A stretch of DNA of 64,000 nucleotides, taken from Gracilariopsis chorda. Its lineage: Eukaryota; Rhodophyta; Florideophyceae; Gracilariales; Gracilariaceae. The notes beneath the pieces are model-generated. The model ran no database searches, was not told the origin of the DNA, and saw nothing but the letters and a program-made list of their open reading frames with translations. Each line of letters starts with the position of its first letter. The first letter of the stretch is position 1. The translations under genes were made by a program, and so were the position numbers. Location of the stretch: the NCBI GenBank assembly GCA_003194525.1, contig NBIV01000112.1:124001-188000 (forward strand), in the 5' to 3' direction. This document shows, one piece after another, positions 1-9,639 of the stretch.

Positions 1-910
1 CGATGCCGCAAAAAGCATCTGCTAGAACGTCATCTTCTTTCAAACTGTTTATGATCTTTCTGTGCTCCGTTTCAAGCCTCGAGTTCCAGTATACTTTAGA
101 AAAGTCCATCTTAAATGTGCATCCATTCTCCTTCACTGAGGTAATCAAGTTGTCTTCACCTGCAAGAACTTCCATAGCAAACGTGCGATACGGACCGCCG
201 GTGTTTTCAAGCTTGTTGACGATTGTCTTCACTCTCGGACCAAGCTTGTCCAACATGACTTGGCCGATGAGCTGCTTAAACGGGGCTTGTTCATCTCTTA
301 GATTTAGGTGTGCGATATGGCCAATTGACTCAAAAGAGGAGGGAATAGTGACGTTGTCGGGCATTATCTCTTTCAGAACGCTCTCAGCGGACCAGTTCGC
401 ATAATCGACCTGCACTTGCTTGGTGAATACATCATCCGGCTTTACCTGTTTCAAGAATGACTGAACGGGAGATGGTATTTTCTCAGGGAGCTTGGACTCA
501 CGCAAAGTTTTTGCAACTTTTTCCTTCGTAGCATCAATCAATGATTCGTCAGTGTTCCCCCTTGGAGAATTGGCATGTTTGAAGTGTGGATGCTCAGAAA
601 AATACTTAAGTAAGAGAAGTATGGTAGGTACAGCGGCGTCATGGTTATCATCTTGCGAGAGTTTGACAACTGAGAGGATTCGATTCAAGTTAAGGGTGTG
701 GTTCTTGATTGCTTTTCTAGTACCATGACAGAGCTTTGCCGGTACCCGGAGAGCATATACGCTCCACTTCTCTGAGAACGAGGCACGATCTAGGGCAGCT
801 GCAGTCTTTTCGGCGGGCGTGGTGTTATCGACAGCCGGTACCATCGCGGAGAAGATTTTTTGCTTTGGAAGAAATGCTCTGAACAATGTCTTAACGAATG
901 CAGAGGCCAT
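1..910 (-). CDS. TRM5: tRNA (guanine37-N1)-methyltransferase TRM5, C-terminal part beyond the left edge
   Basis: The minus strand is open from ATG 910 to the window edge (303 codons). It encodes the N-terminal and middle part of Trm5/TRMT5, which uses S-adenosylmethionine to methylate N1 of G37 next to the anticodon and so prevents +1 frameshifting. The recognisable blocks are LDRASFSEKWSVYALRVP near the N-terminus, SFESIGHIAHLNLRDE, IGQVMLDKLGPRVKTIVNK, FAMEVLAGEDNLITSVKENG and FDFSKVYWNSRL-like residues before the edge (written here as MDFSKVYWNSRLETEH). The SAM-binding half lies outside the window. The first 23 residues (MASAFVKTLFRAFLPKQKIF) look like an organelle leader, and a second Met at about residue 23 (codon near 844) would give a cytosolic form, as is known for Trm5 in yeast and human. 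Upstream the frame is open to about 1120 but has no earlier ATG. Confidence 0.93.
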   Translation of the reverse strand, partial: MASAFVKTLFRAFLPKQKIFSAMVPAVDNTTPAEKTAAALDRASFSEKWSVYALRVPAKLCHGTRKAIKNHTLNLNRILSVVKLSQDDNHDAAVPTILLLLKYFSEHPHFKHANSPRGNTDESLIDATKEKVAKTLRESKLPEKIPSPVQSFLKQVKPDDVFTKQVQVDYANWSAESVLKEIMPDNVTIPSSFESIGHIAHLNLRDEQAPFKQLIGQVMLDKLGPRVKTIVNKLENTGGPYRTFAMEVLAGEDNLITSVKENGCTFKMDFSKVYWNSRLETEHRKIINSLKEDDVLADAFCGI

Positions 911-1628
911 CACAGATGCATGTTGTTCTTCAAAATTTGAATCGAGGGTTCGCGGGGTGCAAGTGCTACTGTGCGGCGGCGAAGCAATCGATAAGTATCT
1001 CTTTGTCACGGGCGCCGGGGTGGGAGTATGGAGTTCGTGGTTTTGGTCTTCTTTCCTTGTTATATCAGAAGTAACGAGGAAGATGTGAAATTGCTCGAGT
1101 CTTTGAGCTTGAAGGAAGATTCATGCGCGGAGGTAGGCCGCACACGCGCGCTGCACGGCGTTGGACCGGAACGCAGTGCTCGGTGGATTGCTGTTGCGCG
1201 TCAAGGTTGGCGAGTCCCGGCTCTGTTCTGGTTCTCACAGATCAACGATGGTTGACGTGTTAGTGTACAAGGGTAGCACACAGAATAGATATGTGGATCA
1301 CGGCTCAACACTTCGGATCAAAAATATACAGTTACTGATGGCACCGATGTCATCATTGCAGGTCCTCACCAGCACAGCAAAGCCCATCTTGTCACGACAT
1401 TCGCCTGAGAAGCAAGAAGCGCACAGCCGCCCGCAGCGACATTTTGCCTCCAGCTTCTCATTCATTTTTCGCATCGAAGATCGCCAACCCTCCGCGTTCC
1501 TCTCCCCTACTACATGCATCGCGTCTACCCAAGGACTGATCCTTGCAAGGTCTACGTTCGCACCGCTATTCAGGGCCTAGCAATACAGACGTAGGCTCCC
1601 CCCGCTGAGATCATTCCCACTGTACTAA
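911..1628. promoter_or_regulatory. Divergent intergenic region between TRM5 and ALG3
   Basis: About 720 bases separate the TRM5 start (minus) from the ALG3 start (plus), so both promoters should lie here. I see no TATA box or convincing shared motif. The short ORFs on either strand look like chance. Confidence 0.5.
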
Positions 1629-2951
1629 ATGCAGCGACCCTACTCTTCGAAGCTGTCGAACTTTGCGGACAGCCTTGATGAATTGCTGAGAAAGCGCTTC
1701 TTTCTTATATCCACTCTTCTTGTCGCGTTGAATCTTTCCGGATGCATTCTTGTCATTAGCAGAGTGCCATACACAGAAGTCGACTGGGTTGCGTACATGG
1801 AGGAAGTCGCTGGCGTCGTGGAGTATGGCGAGCTTGATTACAAGCAACTTCGAGGCGGAACGGGACCGTTGGTCTACCCTGCGGGCTTTGTTTACTTTTT
1901 CTCCTTGTTGTACAAACTGACTGACCACGGTAACAATATCTTCTTGGCGCAGTACATCTTCGCAGTGTTTCATTCTGTCACGCTCGCGTTGGTTCTATGT
2001 ATATACTACAAGTGCCATACACATGTATCACCCAATGGAAAACCTCCGTTCCCACTGTATATCGTAGGCTTTCTTTTTCTGTCAAGGAGGATTGTTTCCC
2101 TGTTCGTGCTTCGTCTTTTCAACGACGGTGTCCAAGCTATGATAATGTACATAGCAGTTCTTCTCTTTATGCGTAACCGATGGACCATGGGATGTCTCAT
2201 CTACAGTTTCTCTGTATCCATCAAGATGAATGCTCTTCTGTATGCCCCTGGTCTAGCTGTCCTATTGTGCCAGGCTCGTGGGTTTGGTGGCTTTGCTAGC
2301 CGTGTGATTGCGATTTGCCTCGGGCTGCAAATCACACTTGGTTTACCGTTCTTGTTTCATGCTCCGACGAGTTATTTGTCTCGTGCGTTTGAGCTCACAA
2401 GAGAATTTCTTTACAGATGGAGTGTGAATGGTGCATTCTTATCTGAGGACTTGTTCTTGGATAAGAAGCTAGCTGTTTCTTTACTTTCCATACATCTTTT
2501 TGTGCTCATACTCTTTGGTCACTATCGATGGACTGCAAACGAGGATGGCGGAATACCTAGTTTGATTATTCCTCAGCGGTTTGATCGTAAATCTTGGCTT
2601 CAATTTCTCTTCAAAGACGAGCACCGAAAACTACGCCCTTTCCATGTTGCAGCTGTATTGTTCTCTTCGAACTTTATCGGCATCGTTTTCGCCCGAACTT
2701 TACACTATCAGTTTTATGCTTGGTATGCTCATACAATCCCTTTCCTTGTGTGGGGAGGACCTTATCCATGGGTTGTGAAAACTGCGATAATTTTTGCTAT
2801 TGAGATCGTCTTCAACATATTTCCACCTTCTTCATATGCTGCTATACTTCTCAATCTTTGTCATGTTTCGATCCTTATCTCGCTTTGGCGAGAGGCGAGG
2901 GCTAATCGAACAACCATATATGAAGCTTCGGATAGAGCGAAGGTGAAGTGA
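1629..2951 (+). CDS. ALG3: Dol-P-Man:Man5GlcNAc2-PP-Dol alpha-1,3-mannosyltransferase (ALG3, GT58)
   Basis: This is a 440-residue polytopic ER membrane enzyme that adds the first lumenal mannose, from dolichyl-phosphate mannose, to the Man5GlcNAc2-PP-dolichol N-glycan precursor. The family signature is clear near residues 47-85: VPYTEVDWVAYMEEV followed by YKQLRGGTGPLVYPAGFVYF, which carries the acidic lumenal loop (D52) used by this glycosyltransferase class. Further hallmarks are LRLFNDGVQAM, SVSIKMNALLYAPG and LHYQFYAWYAHTIPFLVW. About ten hydrophobic segments follow one another, and the length is close to yeast Alg3 (458). The ATG at 1629 is the first in frame and gives a complete N-terminus. 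No intron is visible. It is divergent from TRM5 and convergent with the next gene. Confidence 0.96.
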   Translation: MQRPYSSKLSNFADSLDELLRKRFFLISTLLVALNLSGCILVISRVPYTEVDWVAYMEEVAGVVEYGELDYKQLRGGTGPLVYPAGFVYFFSLLYKLTDHGNNIFLAQYIFAVFHSVTLALVLCIYYKCHTHVSPNGKPPFPLYIVGFLFLSRRIVSLFVLRLFNDGVQAMIMYIAVLLFMRNRWTMGCLIYSFSVSIKMNALLYAPGLAVLLCQARGFGGFASRVIAICLGLQITLGLPFLFHAPTSYLSRAFELTREFLYRWSVNGAFLSEDLFLDKKLAVSLLSIHLFVLILFGHYRWTANEDGGIPSLIIPQRFDRKSWLQFLFKDEHRKLRPFHVAAVLFSSNFIGIVFARTLHYQFYAWYAHTIPFLVWGGPYPWVVKTAIIFAIEIVFNIFPPSSYAAILLNLCHVSILISLWREARANRTTIYEASDRAKVK

Positions 2952-3318
2952 TACATCCTACTACCGGTTTTAGGTTCATTTATGTACACTGCCTTGTATA
3001 GCAGGTGTTCAGCTTCGCTGTACTGAGTTTTGGTATCCCTGAACAACATGCTAAAGCCGAGATGCCTGTGCAAAGTCATGAAGAAGGGGTGATGTACGTA
3101 GATACCCTATACAAACAGGTTCACGCTTCATTCACCTCTGTCAGGGGCACAGGTCATCATATTCAATGTCGACGCGATTTTTGATGCCATCAATTGTATG
3201 CAACCTAAATTGTTCAACGAACCCTCAGGCCGATGTTCGTGACACAGAATACTTCGTCAGGCTTTATTCGCAAAACCGTTCCTGGGGTGCGGCTTCAAGA
3301 ATACAACCATAAATACTA
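2952..3318. other. Convergent 3' spacer
   Basis: There are 367 bases between the convergent ends of ALG3 and the next gene. I see nothing beyond short chance ORFs. Confidence 0.5.
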
Positions 3319-4344
3319 TCAAACCACTTCAACCCACAGCTCGTTCCGGCGATTCGACGAGAGAATTCCAGGGGTGTTGTCAACAACGATTCTAAAATCA
3401 GTTGTTGATGCGACTTTCATGTTCTCACATGCTTCAATTGCCCGAATCATTTGGCTATGCAGCTCATGAACGCCAGCGTCTGTGACAGCGCCGATGAACT
3501 CCTTTACGGCGAATCGAGCGACCGGTGATGGCTTATCCTCTAATTCCGTGGGAATCTCTAGGGGATCAAAGAATGATAAACGAATTCCTCTGTTACGCTT
3601 GTCAATGGCTACTGGCGATGTGTCTGATCTTTGTCGCCATACGCACACGAAACAGGAGTATTTGTTGAAGGGGAAGATCGGAAAGAGATTCATTGTGAAA
3701 TATTCCAATGACGTCGCTGCCCGAGGCCCTGCCCCGGCTCCGGGAAACAAATCCCTCACCTCGAAGGTTGGTTGTTCTGTGGATACAGAGTATGTTGGTG
3801 CCGGATCAAGCCATGGGTCATTAGGACCATTGTCTGAACTCTTGGACGAATCATTTGGCCGCGTAATGTGGACTTCATTCCTTCGAATGAAGAAGGGTTC
3901 AACCCCACCTTTCTCGAACGTTCGGAGTTGATATCGTGTCTCGTCGTAACCCAATGCGCTAAGAGCGGATAGCACATTAATGTTACCGGCCGCGACTCCA
4001 CCGAATGAAGTATGCGTTTTGCTTCCATGTTCTGCACTTGGCTTACGGTCCTTTTCAAATGCGATTGTGATATCTTTTTCGCAATCGTGATTCACGACGA
4101 ACGCCCCCGTTGACGAAGCCAAGTTTCGGTCGTAAACGTTGAGAAACCAATTGTATCCTCCCAGAAGTGGAATTGGCCACAGATTAGCACAACATGTTCC
4201 AGTTTGTCCTTCTTTGGGAACGAGTCCAACGTCAGGGGTTTCCGCCGAAGCTCGAGTCACAAATAGGTGCCGCTTGCTGCTGCATTTCGGAGCAAATTTG
4301 CGCCGACGTTCGTTCACCAGTATCTGGGGATGACAGAAGGCCAT
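3319..4344 (-). CDS. Unrecognised protein with plastid-type leader
   Basis: This 341-codon ORF belongs to no family I recognise. The N-terminus (MAFCHPQILVNERRRKF...VTRASAE) is rich in Arg, Lys and Ser and has a Phe at position 3, as red-algal transit peptides often do, so a plastid destination is plausible. The body has a hydrophobic block (LWPIPLLGGYNWFL), a Gly/Asn segment (SFGGVAAGNINVLSALSALGY) and a C-terminal region with FAVKEFIGAVTDAGVHELH. An alternative start exists: an ATG at 4577, then a possible intron 4546-4449 (GTATGA...CCAG, 98 nt) joining in frame to an open stretch upstream of 4344. That model adds about 45 residues including VGDIRALLLKYFPINNPG and would bury the leader. I prefer 4344 but cannot exclude the two-exon form. 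Confidence 0.6.
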   Translation of the reverse strand: MAFCHPQILVNERRRKFAPKCSSKRHLFVTRASAETPDVGLVPKEGQTGTCCANLWPIPLLGGYNWFLNVYDRNLASSTGAFVVNHDCEKDITIAFEKDRKPSAEHGSKTHTSFGGVAAGNINVLSALSALGYDETRYQLRTFEKGGVEPFFIRRNEVHITRPNDSSKSSDNGPNDPWLDPAPTYSVSTEQPTFEVRDLFPGAGAGPRAATSLEYFTMNLFPIFPFNKYSCFVCVWRQRSDTSPVAIDKRNRGIRLSFFDPLEIPTELEDKPSPVARFAVKEFIGAVTDAGVHELHSQMIRAIEACENMKVASTTDFRIVVDNTPGILSSNRRNELWVEVV

Positions 4345-4577
4345 GCACAGCCGCTTTGGCCGCTCTTTTGCAGAGCTTTGGCCAGGGTTGTTGATGGGGA
4401 AGTATTTAAGAAGCAGGGCACGAATATCGCCAACGCGTGCTACTTGAGCTGGTTTAAGAAACTTCGATTTGATCCGGATGTATTGCGGACACCCAAGTCA
4501 CGGGAGGACAGAATCGGTTGGCAGGGGTGAATTCCCCAGGTCATACCTGTGCGGCAGTGCTGTGCGGACATTTTCAT

Positions 4578-5376
4578 AATCACATTTGCTGCGGGGGCTA
4601 CGTGAAATGTGATTATCAAAATGCGGTAGATGCTGGGCGCGTTATTGCTGAGCTCAAATTATGCGAGGAATTGGACTGAGGCACAAACTTGTTCTTGTGA
4701 CCAACATTCGGTGCTCGCAAGGAGGCCAAGGTCAGGACATTGCAAACGTTCGTGTTGTTTTTTCATGTGAGGCCGATGGGAAGTCGCTCGACCCAACCTC
4801 AAGCTGTATAGATGAATATGTCGTACTGCTATGTCCGTCTCTCACCATAGTGCTTGCGCTGCCCTCCAGGCTGAGACCAGGATGTCACAAAGGCAGGCCC
4901 TGAGACAGGGGGAAGGTCCTAAGCTTTGACTCAAATCCTTTTCAATGATTCGCATGTTTTCTCTTTCAGATTTGTCTTCGCTATCGTTCCCATCCGCCCT
5001 GCAAGATTGAACGCGCTGCCACCGAAATGGTTACATTATGATGAGCGAAAGGTTCATCTCCACTGCACTCTTCCTGTCCTTCTCTATCAGAGAAAGGCCA
5101 TCATCTCGAACTTTTTGAATCGGTTTGTCCGATGCAATTCTCAATGGAAGTCGCAGAACGGTGTATCCCTTTGGGAGGATCTACGTTCGTGGTCAGTAAG
5201 GATTCATTTCCTCTGCGGTGATAGTGTTGGGCGCACCCGCACGCTAACGGAAGCACCCAAGTTTAACAAGGGATTAGCATTACAGAGGAATATGTTTACA
5301 AACCCCAAGAGGGTCTTCTGGACGCGGAAGGGAACCGCACAAAATTGATGTTATCTAGGAATATATGGCATGGCAG
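4578..5376. other. Intergenic, no supported gene
   Basis: About 800 bases lie between the USP 3' end and the start of the previous gene. A 140-codon plus-strand ORF at 4926-5348 has no recognisable domain and no neighbouring signal, so I do not call it. Confidence 0.4.
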
Positions 5377-6786
5377 CTAGCTCGAAGCGTCATTATCTGG
5401 CTCTGTTGTCAACTCCGAAGTGGCGCTCTGAGTATAAAACAGCAGGTACGCCGTTCGTCTTGACCGCGCTGCGGTGAAGAGCTTCTGCTGCAGCTCCCTT
5501 CTCGACACTACTGAAACCATGGAATCGTCATAGACATACCACTCGGCCTTATCATGTCTATAGATATAAGAATAATAATGCCCTGAAGACGCGCCGTTTC
5601 CCTCGTGCACAATCACTGCGCTAAGGTTGTACTCTATATCCTTCTGCTCGCACTCGTCGGTACACCACTCTGACATGCGCATTTCAAAAGGGCACGGCAT
5701 GGCAACCGCAACCTTGCCACCCGACCCCGTGTATGGAGAATCGAAAGCAAAGAGCTTGAGGTGCACGGTCAACACTTGGGGTAAGACCTCAACTCGCCAC
5801 CATCTTTGCGCCTCCGTATATGTATTACAAGTATCGCAGCTATACTTGTTGACACCGGCGAGCTTCTCCCTCGCACCCGTCTTGGACCAGGCCCAATCCA
5901 AGTTTCGTCCAGCCTCAACCGGGAGCGATACATCCAAAAATTGCTCGGCGCGGTTTGACATGGTCTCGCAGAAGTCGCATCGCGTTGCGGTGATAGCCTT
6001 ACCCTCGAACAAATCCGGTACCAAAGTCGGGCGGAAACGTTTTCGAGGGTATGCGGTATCGATGGAGCTGGAAGGTGGATCGGATTGCTGGGTGAGAGAA
6101 TGCGGTGAAGGTTCCGATACACGCCTCCTCTTCGCTGAGCGCGGGCAGGTTGTGTCGGTGGCCTTGATGGGGGCGGCAACAGAGCTATTCGGAACATCCT
6201 GGTTGGCGGGTTTGGAAGCCTCGCCGCCGCGTATTCGGGTGAGGTGGTCCGAGGTAGTGGAAGCAGAGGATGAGGGTTGCGGTTGTTTGCATTGCGAGCG
6301 ATGATCTGGGGGCGGGGAGTTCAGGGCGGCGTCGACTTTGTCAAGCAAAAAGCGAAGGAATTCGTGTGCGTCTTGTTGACCGACGGCTTCAAAATCGCAT
6401 CGTTCATCGCGAAGGAGGGAGACGAAGGAGGAGGGTGAGACATAATCGAGGTTTTCGCGTAGATCGTCGAGTGGATCGGTATCGAGGGTGTCGCATTCGT
6501 CGTCTTCGGCGACGGTGGCATTGGGGGGGCGGGAGGTCTGGAGCAGTTGAGCTCGGTCCAGAGTTGCGAAAAGGGTCTGAAGAGCAGTTGCTAATTCGCA
6601 TGCAAAGTCTGGAGAGCGCGGACAGCGCCATGGGGCGAGTGCTTGGCGGAAGGAGGGTAAATTGTACAAGACCTGCAAAACGGAATTGATGTAGCACGTG
6701 TTGCCGAGGTTGAGCAGGCCGGGGGGGTGCGGCAGTGGCGGTGGAGTTGGTGGAGGGGTGGAAGGGGGGGTGGCTGGGTCGGGCAT
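5377..6786 (-). CDS. Ubiquitin-specific protease (USP/UCH family C19, USP1/USP12/46-like)
   Basis: This is a cysteine protease that removes ubiquitin from proteins. The Cys box GLLNLGNTCYINSVLQVL holds the nucleophile (about Cys31 from the ATG at 6786). The His box is VIVHEGNGASSGHYYSYIY, and WYVYDDSMV carries the third catalytic residue. Between them the fingers region has two CxxC pairs (RCDFCETM and SCDTCNTY), and the block EQFLDVSLPVE resembles USP12/46 and USP1. The protein is 469 residues. A low-complexity insert with Ser/Pro-rich and basic stretches sits between the Cys box and the fingers. The frame stays open upstream to 7299, but that extension is proline-rich, crosses the GGTACC array and has no conserved sequence, so I take the ATG just before the catalytic domain. 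It ends in TAG. Confidence 0.9.
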   Translation of the reverse strand: MPDPATPPSTPPPTPPPLPHPPGLLNLGNTCYINSVLQVLYNLPSFRQALAPWRCPRSPDFACELATALQTLFATLDRAQLLQTSRPPNATVAEDDECDTLDTDPLDDLRENLDYVSPSSFVSLLRDERCDFEAVGQQDAHEFLRFLLDKVDAALNSPPPDHRSQCKQPQPSSSASTTSDHLTRIRGGEASKPANQDVPNSSVAAPIKATDTTCPRSAKRRRVSEPSPHSLTQQSDPPSSSIDTAYPRKRFRPTLVPDLFEGKAITATRCDFCETMSNRAEQFLDVSLPVEAGRNLDWAWSKTGAREKLAGVNKYSCDTCNTYTEAQRWWRVEVLPQVLTVHLKLFAFDSPYTGSGGKVAVAMPCPFEMRMSEWCTDECEQKDIEYNLSAVIVHEGNGASSGHYYSYIYRHDKAEWYVYDDSMVSVVSRRELQQKLFTAARSRRTAYLLFYTQSATSELTTEPDNDASS

Positions 6787-7719
6787 GTCGGAGGCGAAGG
6801 CGTGGTGCAAGACAGAATGAGAGGTGGAGTTATGCGTGGGTAGGTGTTCGGGATGGCAATGGTGATGTGGGTTGAAAGGGGCGGTGTTGACGGTGAAGGT
6901 GAGAGTGCGGGGTGGAGAGTACGATTTCGGGGGGGGGGGAGGGGGGTGTGACAGGAGGGGGTGGGAGGGGCGAACGGTGGGGAGGGGTAGACGTGAGGAT
7001 GATGGTGGAATGAAAGTTGGGCGGAGAGGGGGGGAGGGGGCGGGACAGGAACACGGCACAATGGCGAAGAAGAACGGTGGGGCGGTTTGGCGGGAGCGCG
7101 GCGTACAACAGATACGCCTGGTAACGGCGGTGAGCTTGGCGAGCACCGCGTTGAGCGCACTGCGTTTGCGTATCGCGTTGCGTACGAAGGATGGATGGGT
7201 AGGATTGGTACCTTTGTACCTTTTGGTACCGTTGGTACCGTTGGTACCGTTGTTGTACGCGCCTTTTGGTGGCCGCTGCGCTTGCAGCAGCCGCTGCACA
7301 GGCGCTGCAATCGACGCTGCTGCGTTCCACGTCGCACACGTTGCTCGTGTTTGCCGCCATCCTTTCTGTTTACTACACTGCGTATACTACTGCTGTAGTA
7401 GGTACGTTTGGTAGCAAAGGTATGGGATACCTTGTCTTGGTAAATAGGCGGCTGCGTGTCGCTTCGCGCAAAGTGTTGCTTGCGATGTCACCATGGCGCA
7501 ATCGCTGTACCTTCTCCAGTACCCTTGGTACGCGCTTTCCGCCCTTCCGCACTATCTACGCAGCCGTGACGCTTCCCCTTGCGTACTGGCGTCCAAATTA
7601 CGAACACGCCGTTTGTACAGTCAGCCAATCCACAAAGCCCCCAACTCCTCCTTCCCCAAACTCGTATTTGGAGCAACTCTTTACCCCACCACACAACACA
7701 TCAATCCAGTACCTGTACC
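6787..7719. promoter_or_regulatory. USP upstream region with poly-purine tracts
   Basis: About 930 bases between the FAP 3' end and the USP start. The part 6860-7060 is strongly G-rich on the plus strand (runs of up to ten G near 6930). The array of GGTACC units described separately lies at 7207-7248. The long ORFs here on both strands are products of the biased composition. Confidence 0.45.
7207..7248. repeat. GGTACC array, 9-bp period
   Basis: Three exact GGTACC boxes at 7225, 7234 and 7243 are separated by GTT, giving a 9-bp period. They are preceded by GGTACCTTT at 7207 and TGTACCTTTT at 7215. The box is palindromic, so it reads the same on both strands. It lies about 420 bases upstream of the USP start. 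Variants occur near other genes in the window (9999, 11331, 11493, 15562, 16231), which suggests a shared regulatory element; that is inference. Confidence 0.7.
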
Positions 7720-9639
7720 TTACACTTGTCTTGTACCCGTACTCAAGCTGACAGCCTCAGAAACACCCTGCTGCGCTTGCAACACCAAGTCCGCCCCCTT
7801 TTCCGCAATCATCATAGTCGGCGCGCCAGACTGCCCCCCCGGTAGAGTGGGCATCACCGAAGAGTCGATAACCCTCAACCCCTCAACTCCTCTCACCCTC
7901 AGTTCACTATCAACGGCACAGTCCTCCCCACGTCCCATGCGACACGTACCTACCATAGCATTCGCTGTATGACACGTATTCAATACATACTTCTCAAGCG
8001 CTTGGTCCGACACAACCTCTTTTCCAGGATACGCCTCACGCCCGCGATATTCCTTCAGAGCGTCTTGACATGCTATCTCCCGACACAGCTTCAACCCTTG
8101 AACAAGTGTCCGCAAGTCCTGTGTATCCGCCATCCAGTTGCCATGAATTCTCACACTATCACGAACATCTGTCGATCGAAGAGAAACCCATCCTCTAGAC
8201 CGCGGTCGCGCAGCCACGCTCTGCAAAGTGAACCCAGCCGGCCGGTTGGATTCATTCTTCAAATACGACCCAGCCGTAGCGAAATCCGCCAAAGAATGAT
8301 AAGGATCCGGTTCCGAAACAAAAGGAATAAACCGTAACTGCAAGTCACAGGTACCCATACTCCCATCTGACTTCACAAAGCCTCCCGCCTCGCACATCGG
8401 CGATGTCAACGGCCCCTTTCCACGAAAGATGTAATTCAGAATCGTCCCAATGTTCTTCCCAGTTCGTTCCGTATAATACACCGAACTGTTTCGTTTGTCC
8501 AATTGCGGCGCCTGACTCTCGTAGCTCAGCATCACTGCTGCGTGGTCTTGAAGATTCTGCCCTACTGCTGGAACATCTGCCACAATGGGAATGCCCATGC
8601 CTTCAAGATGCTCCGCTGGACCCACCCCGCTAAGCATCAGAAGCTGCGGGCTCGCATACACGCCTGCTGAAAGTAACACCTCCTTCTCCGCTTTGACCGT
8701 CGCACGATTCCCATCCGCCTTCACGTACGAAACTCCTGAAGCCCTTGGCACTCCGTTACCCTGTTCAAATATAATGCGCTCAACCGTTACACCTGTTTGC
8801 ACAGTTAGGTTCCGTCTAGCTCGTATACTGTTGAGATACGCTGTCGCAGGAGATTCACGATTTCCATCTCTCTGCGTAACTTGAAAGATACCCACGCCAT
8901 CTTGAGACCGTTCCCAGTCGTTGAAGTCGTCATTACGTTGTAACCCACATTGTACAGCTGCGTCTACAAAAGCTGATGACATTGGATTCACGCGCGCCAG
9001 ATCATCAACAGCTAGCGGACCGTTGCAACTGTGTGCCGCTGACTGTTGCTTTAAGGCTGCGCGTTGCCCCTCGGAGCGTTTAAAGTAGGGCAGAACATCC
9101 TCAGCATGCCATCCCTCAGGCCATGATTCGTAATCTGCAGCGTTTCCACGATGATACAACATCACTGAAATGGCATGCGATCCACCCAAAACCTTTCCGC
9201 GTGGGAAATATAAGCGACGTCCGTTTAAGTGCGGCTCCGGTTCTGTGACGAAGGCCCAGTCATGTTTTGAGCCTAGCAAGTAGGGAAAGCCTAGTGGCAC
9301 GCGAAGGTAGAACGAATCGTCCGGAGGCCCGGCTTCTAAAAGTAGTACACGCGTTTTACCATTGGCTGATAAACGATTAGCGAGTACGCAACCAGCGGCT
9401 CCGCCTCCAATTATGACGTAGTCGAAGCTCTGGCTCGGCGGTGAGGTTGCGGTGCGAGGTAGGGTTTCGGAAATCGTGTCTGCTGGGGCGGCATTGGTTA
9501 TGGGCGTTCGTGTGGGAGGGACGACATGTGCCGGGCGATGCGAACGGCTTACGGTGTGAGTGAATGTGCTGGATAGTTTCGAAGCATGGAAGATCGATGG
9601 CAATGGAACAAAGGTGGGAATGGTGGGACCGGAAAACAT
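7720..9639 (-). CDS. GMC oxidoreductase with fatty acid photodecarboxylase (FAP) signature, plastid-type leader
   Basis: This is a 639-residue FAD enzyme of the glucose-methanol-choline family. The ADP-binding fold starts at about residue 72 (FDYVIIGGGAAGCVLANRL, then LLLEAGP), followed by PRGKVLGGSHAISVMLYHRG and SAGVYASPQLLMLSGVGP. The C-terminal active site has CHTANAMVGTCRMG and VIDSSVMPTLPGGQSGAP. What sets it apart is SPMCEAGGFVKSD then DLQLRF. Ordinary GMC enzymes have Ala/Phe/His where this has Cys416, and His/Tyr where it has Arg436. These match the Cys432/Arg451 pair known to mark light-driven fatty acid photodecarboxylases, which turn free fatty acids into alkanes and CO2. The spacing is 20 rather than 19, so the alignment should be checked. 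The leader MFSGPTIPTFVPLPSIF fits a plastid transit peptide. The ATG at 9639 is the first in frame. Similar length to Chlorella FAP (about 650). Confidence 0.82.
   Translation of the reverse strand: MFSGPTIPTFVPLPSIFHASKLSSTFTHTVSRSHRPAHVVPPTRTPITNAAPADTISETLPRTATSPPSQSFDYVIIGGGAAGCVLANRLSANGKTRVLLLEAGPPDDSFYLRVPLGFPYLLGSKHDWAFVTEPEPHLNGRRLYFPRGKVLGGSHAISVMLYHRGNAADYESWPEGWHAEDVLPYFKRSEGQRAALKQQSAAHSCNGPLAVDDLARVNPMSSAFVDAAVQCGLQRNDDFNDWERSQDGVGIFQVTQRDGNRESPATAYLNSIRARRNLTVQTGVTVERIIFEQGNGVPRASGVSYVKADGNRATVKAEKEVLLSAGVYASPQLLMLSGVGPAEHLEGMGIPIVADVPAVGQNLQDHAAVMLSYESQAPQLDKRNSSVYYTERTGKNIGTILNYIFRGKGPLTSPMCEAGGFVKSDGSMGTCDLQLRFIPFVSEPDPYHSLADFATAGSYLKNESNRPAGFTLQSVAARPRSRGWVSLRSTDVRDSVRIHGNWMADTQDLRTLVQGLKLCREIACQDALKEYRGREAYPGKEVVSDQALEKYVLNTCHTANAMVGTCRMGRGEDCAVDSELRVRGVEGLRVIDSSVMPTLPGGQSGAPTMMIAEKGADLVLQAQQGVSEAVSLSTGTRQV

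Noticed and set aside
4267-4680. Plus-strand reading frames such as GHTCAAVLCGHFHNHICCGG and LGMTEGHAQPLWPLFCRALA opposite the 5' end of the 3319-4344 gene
   Set aside because: They lie in different frames with stops between and match no family; the long minus-strand ORF explains the region better.
6404-7414. Long ORFs on both strands around the USP 5' end, including a 180-codon Gly/Arg-rich plus-strand ORF
   Set aside because: They are produced by the G/C-skewed composition and the GGTACC array; none has conserved sequence.
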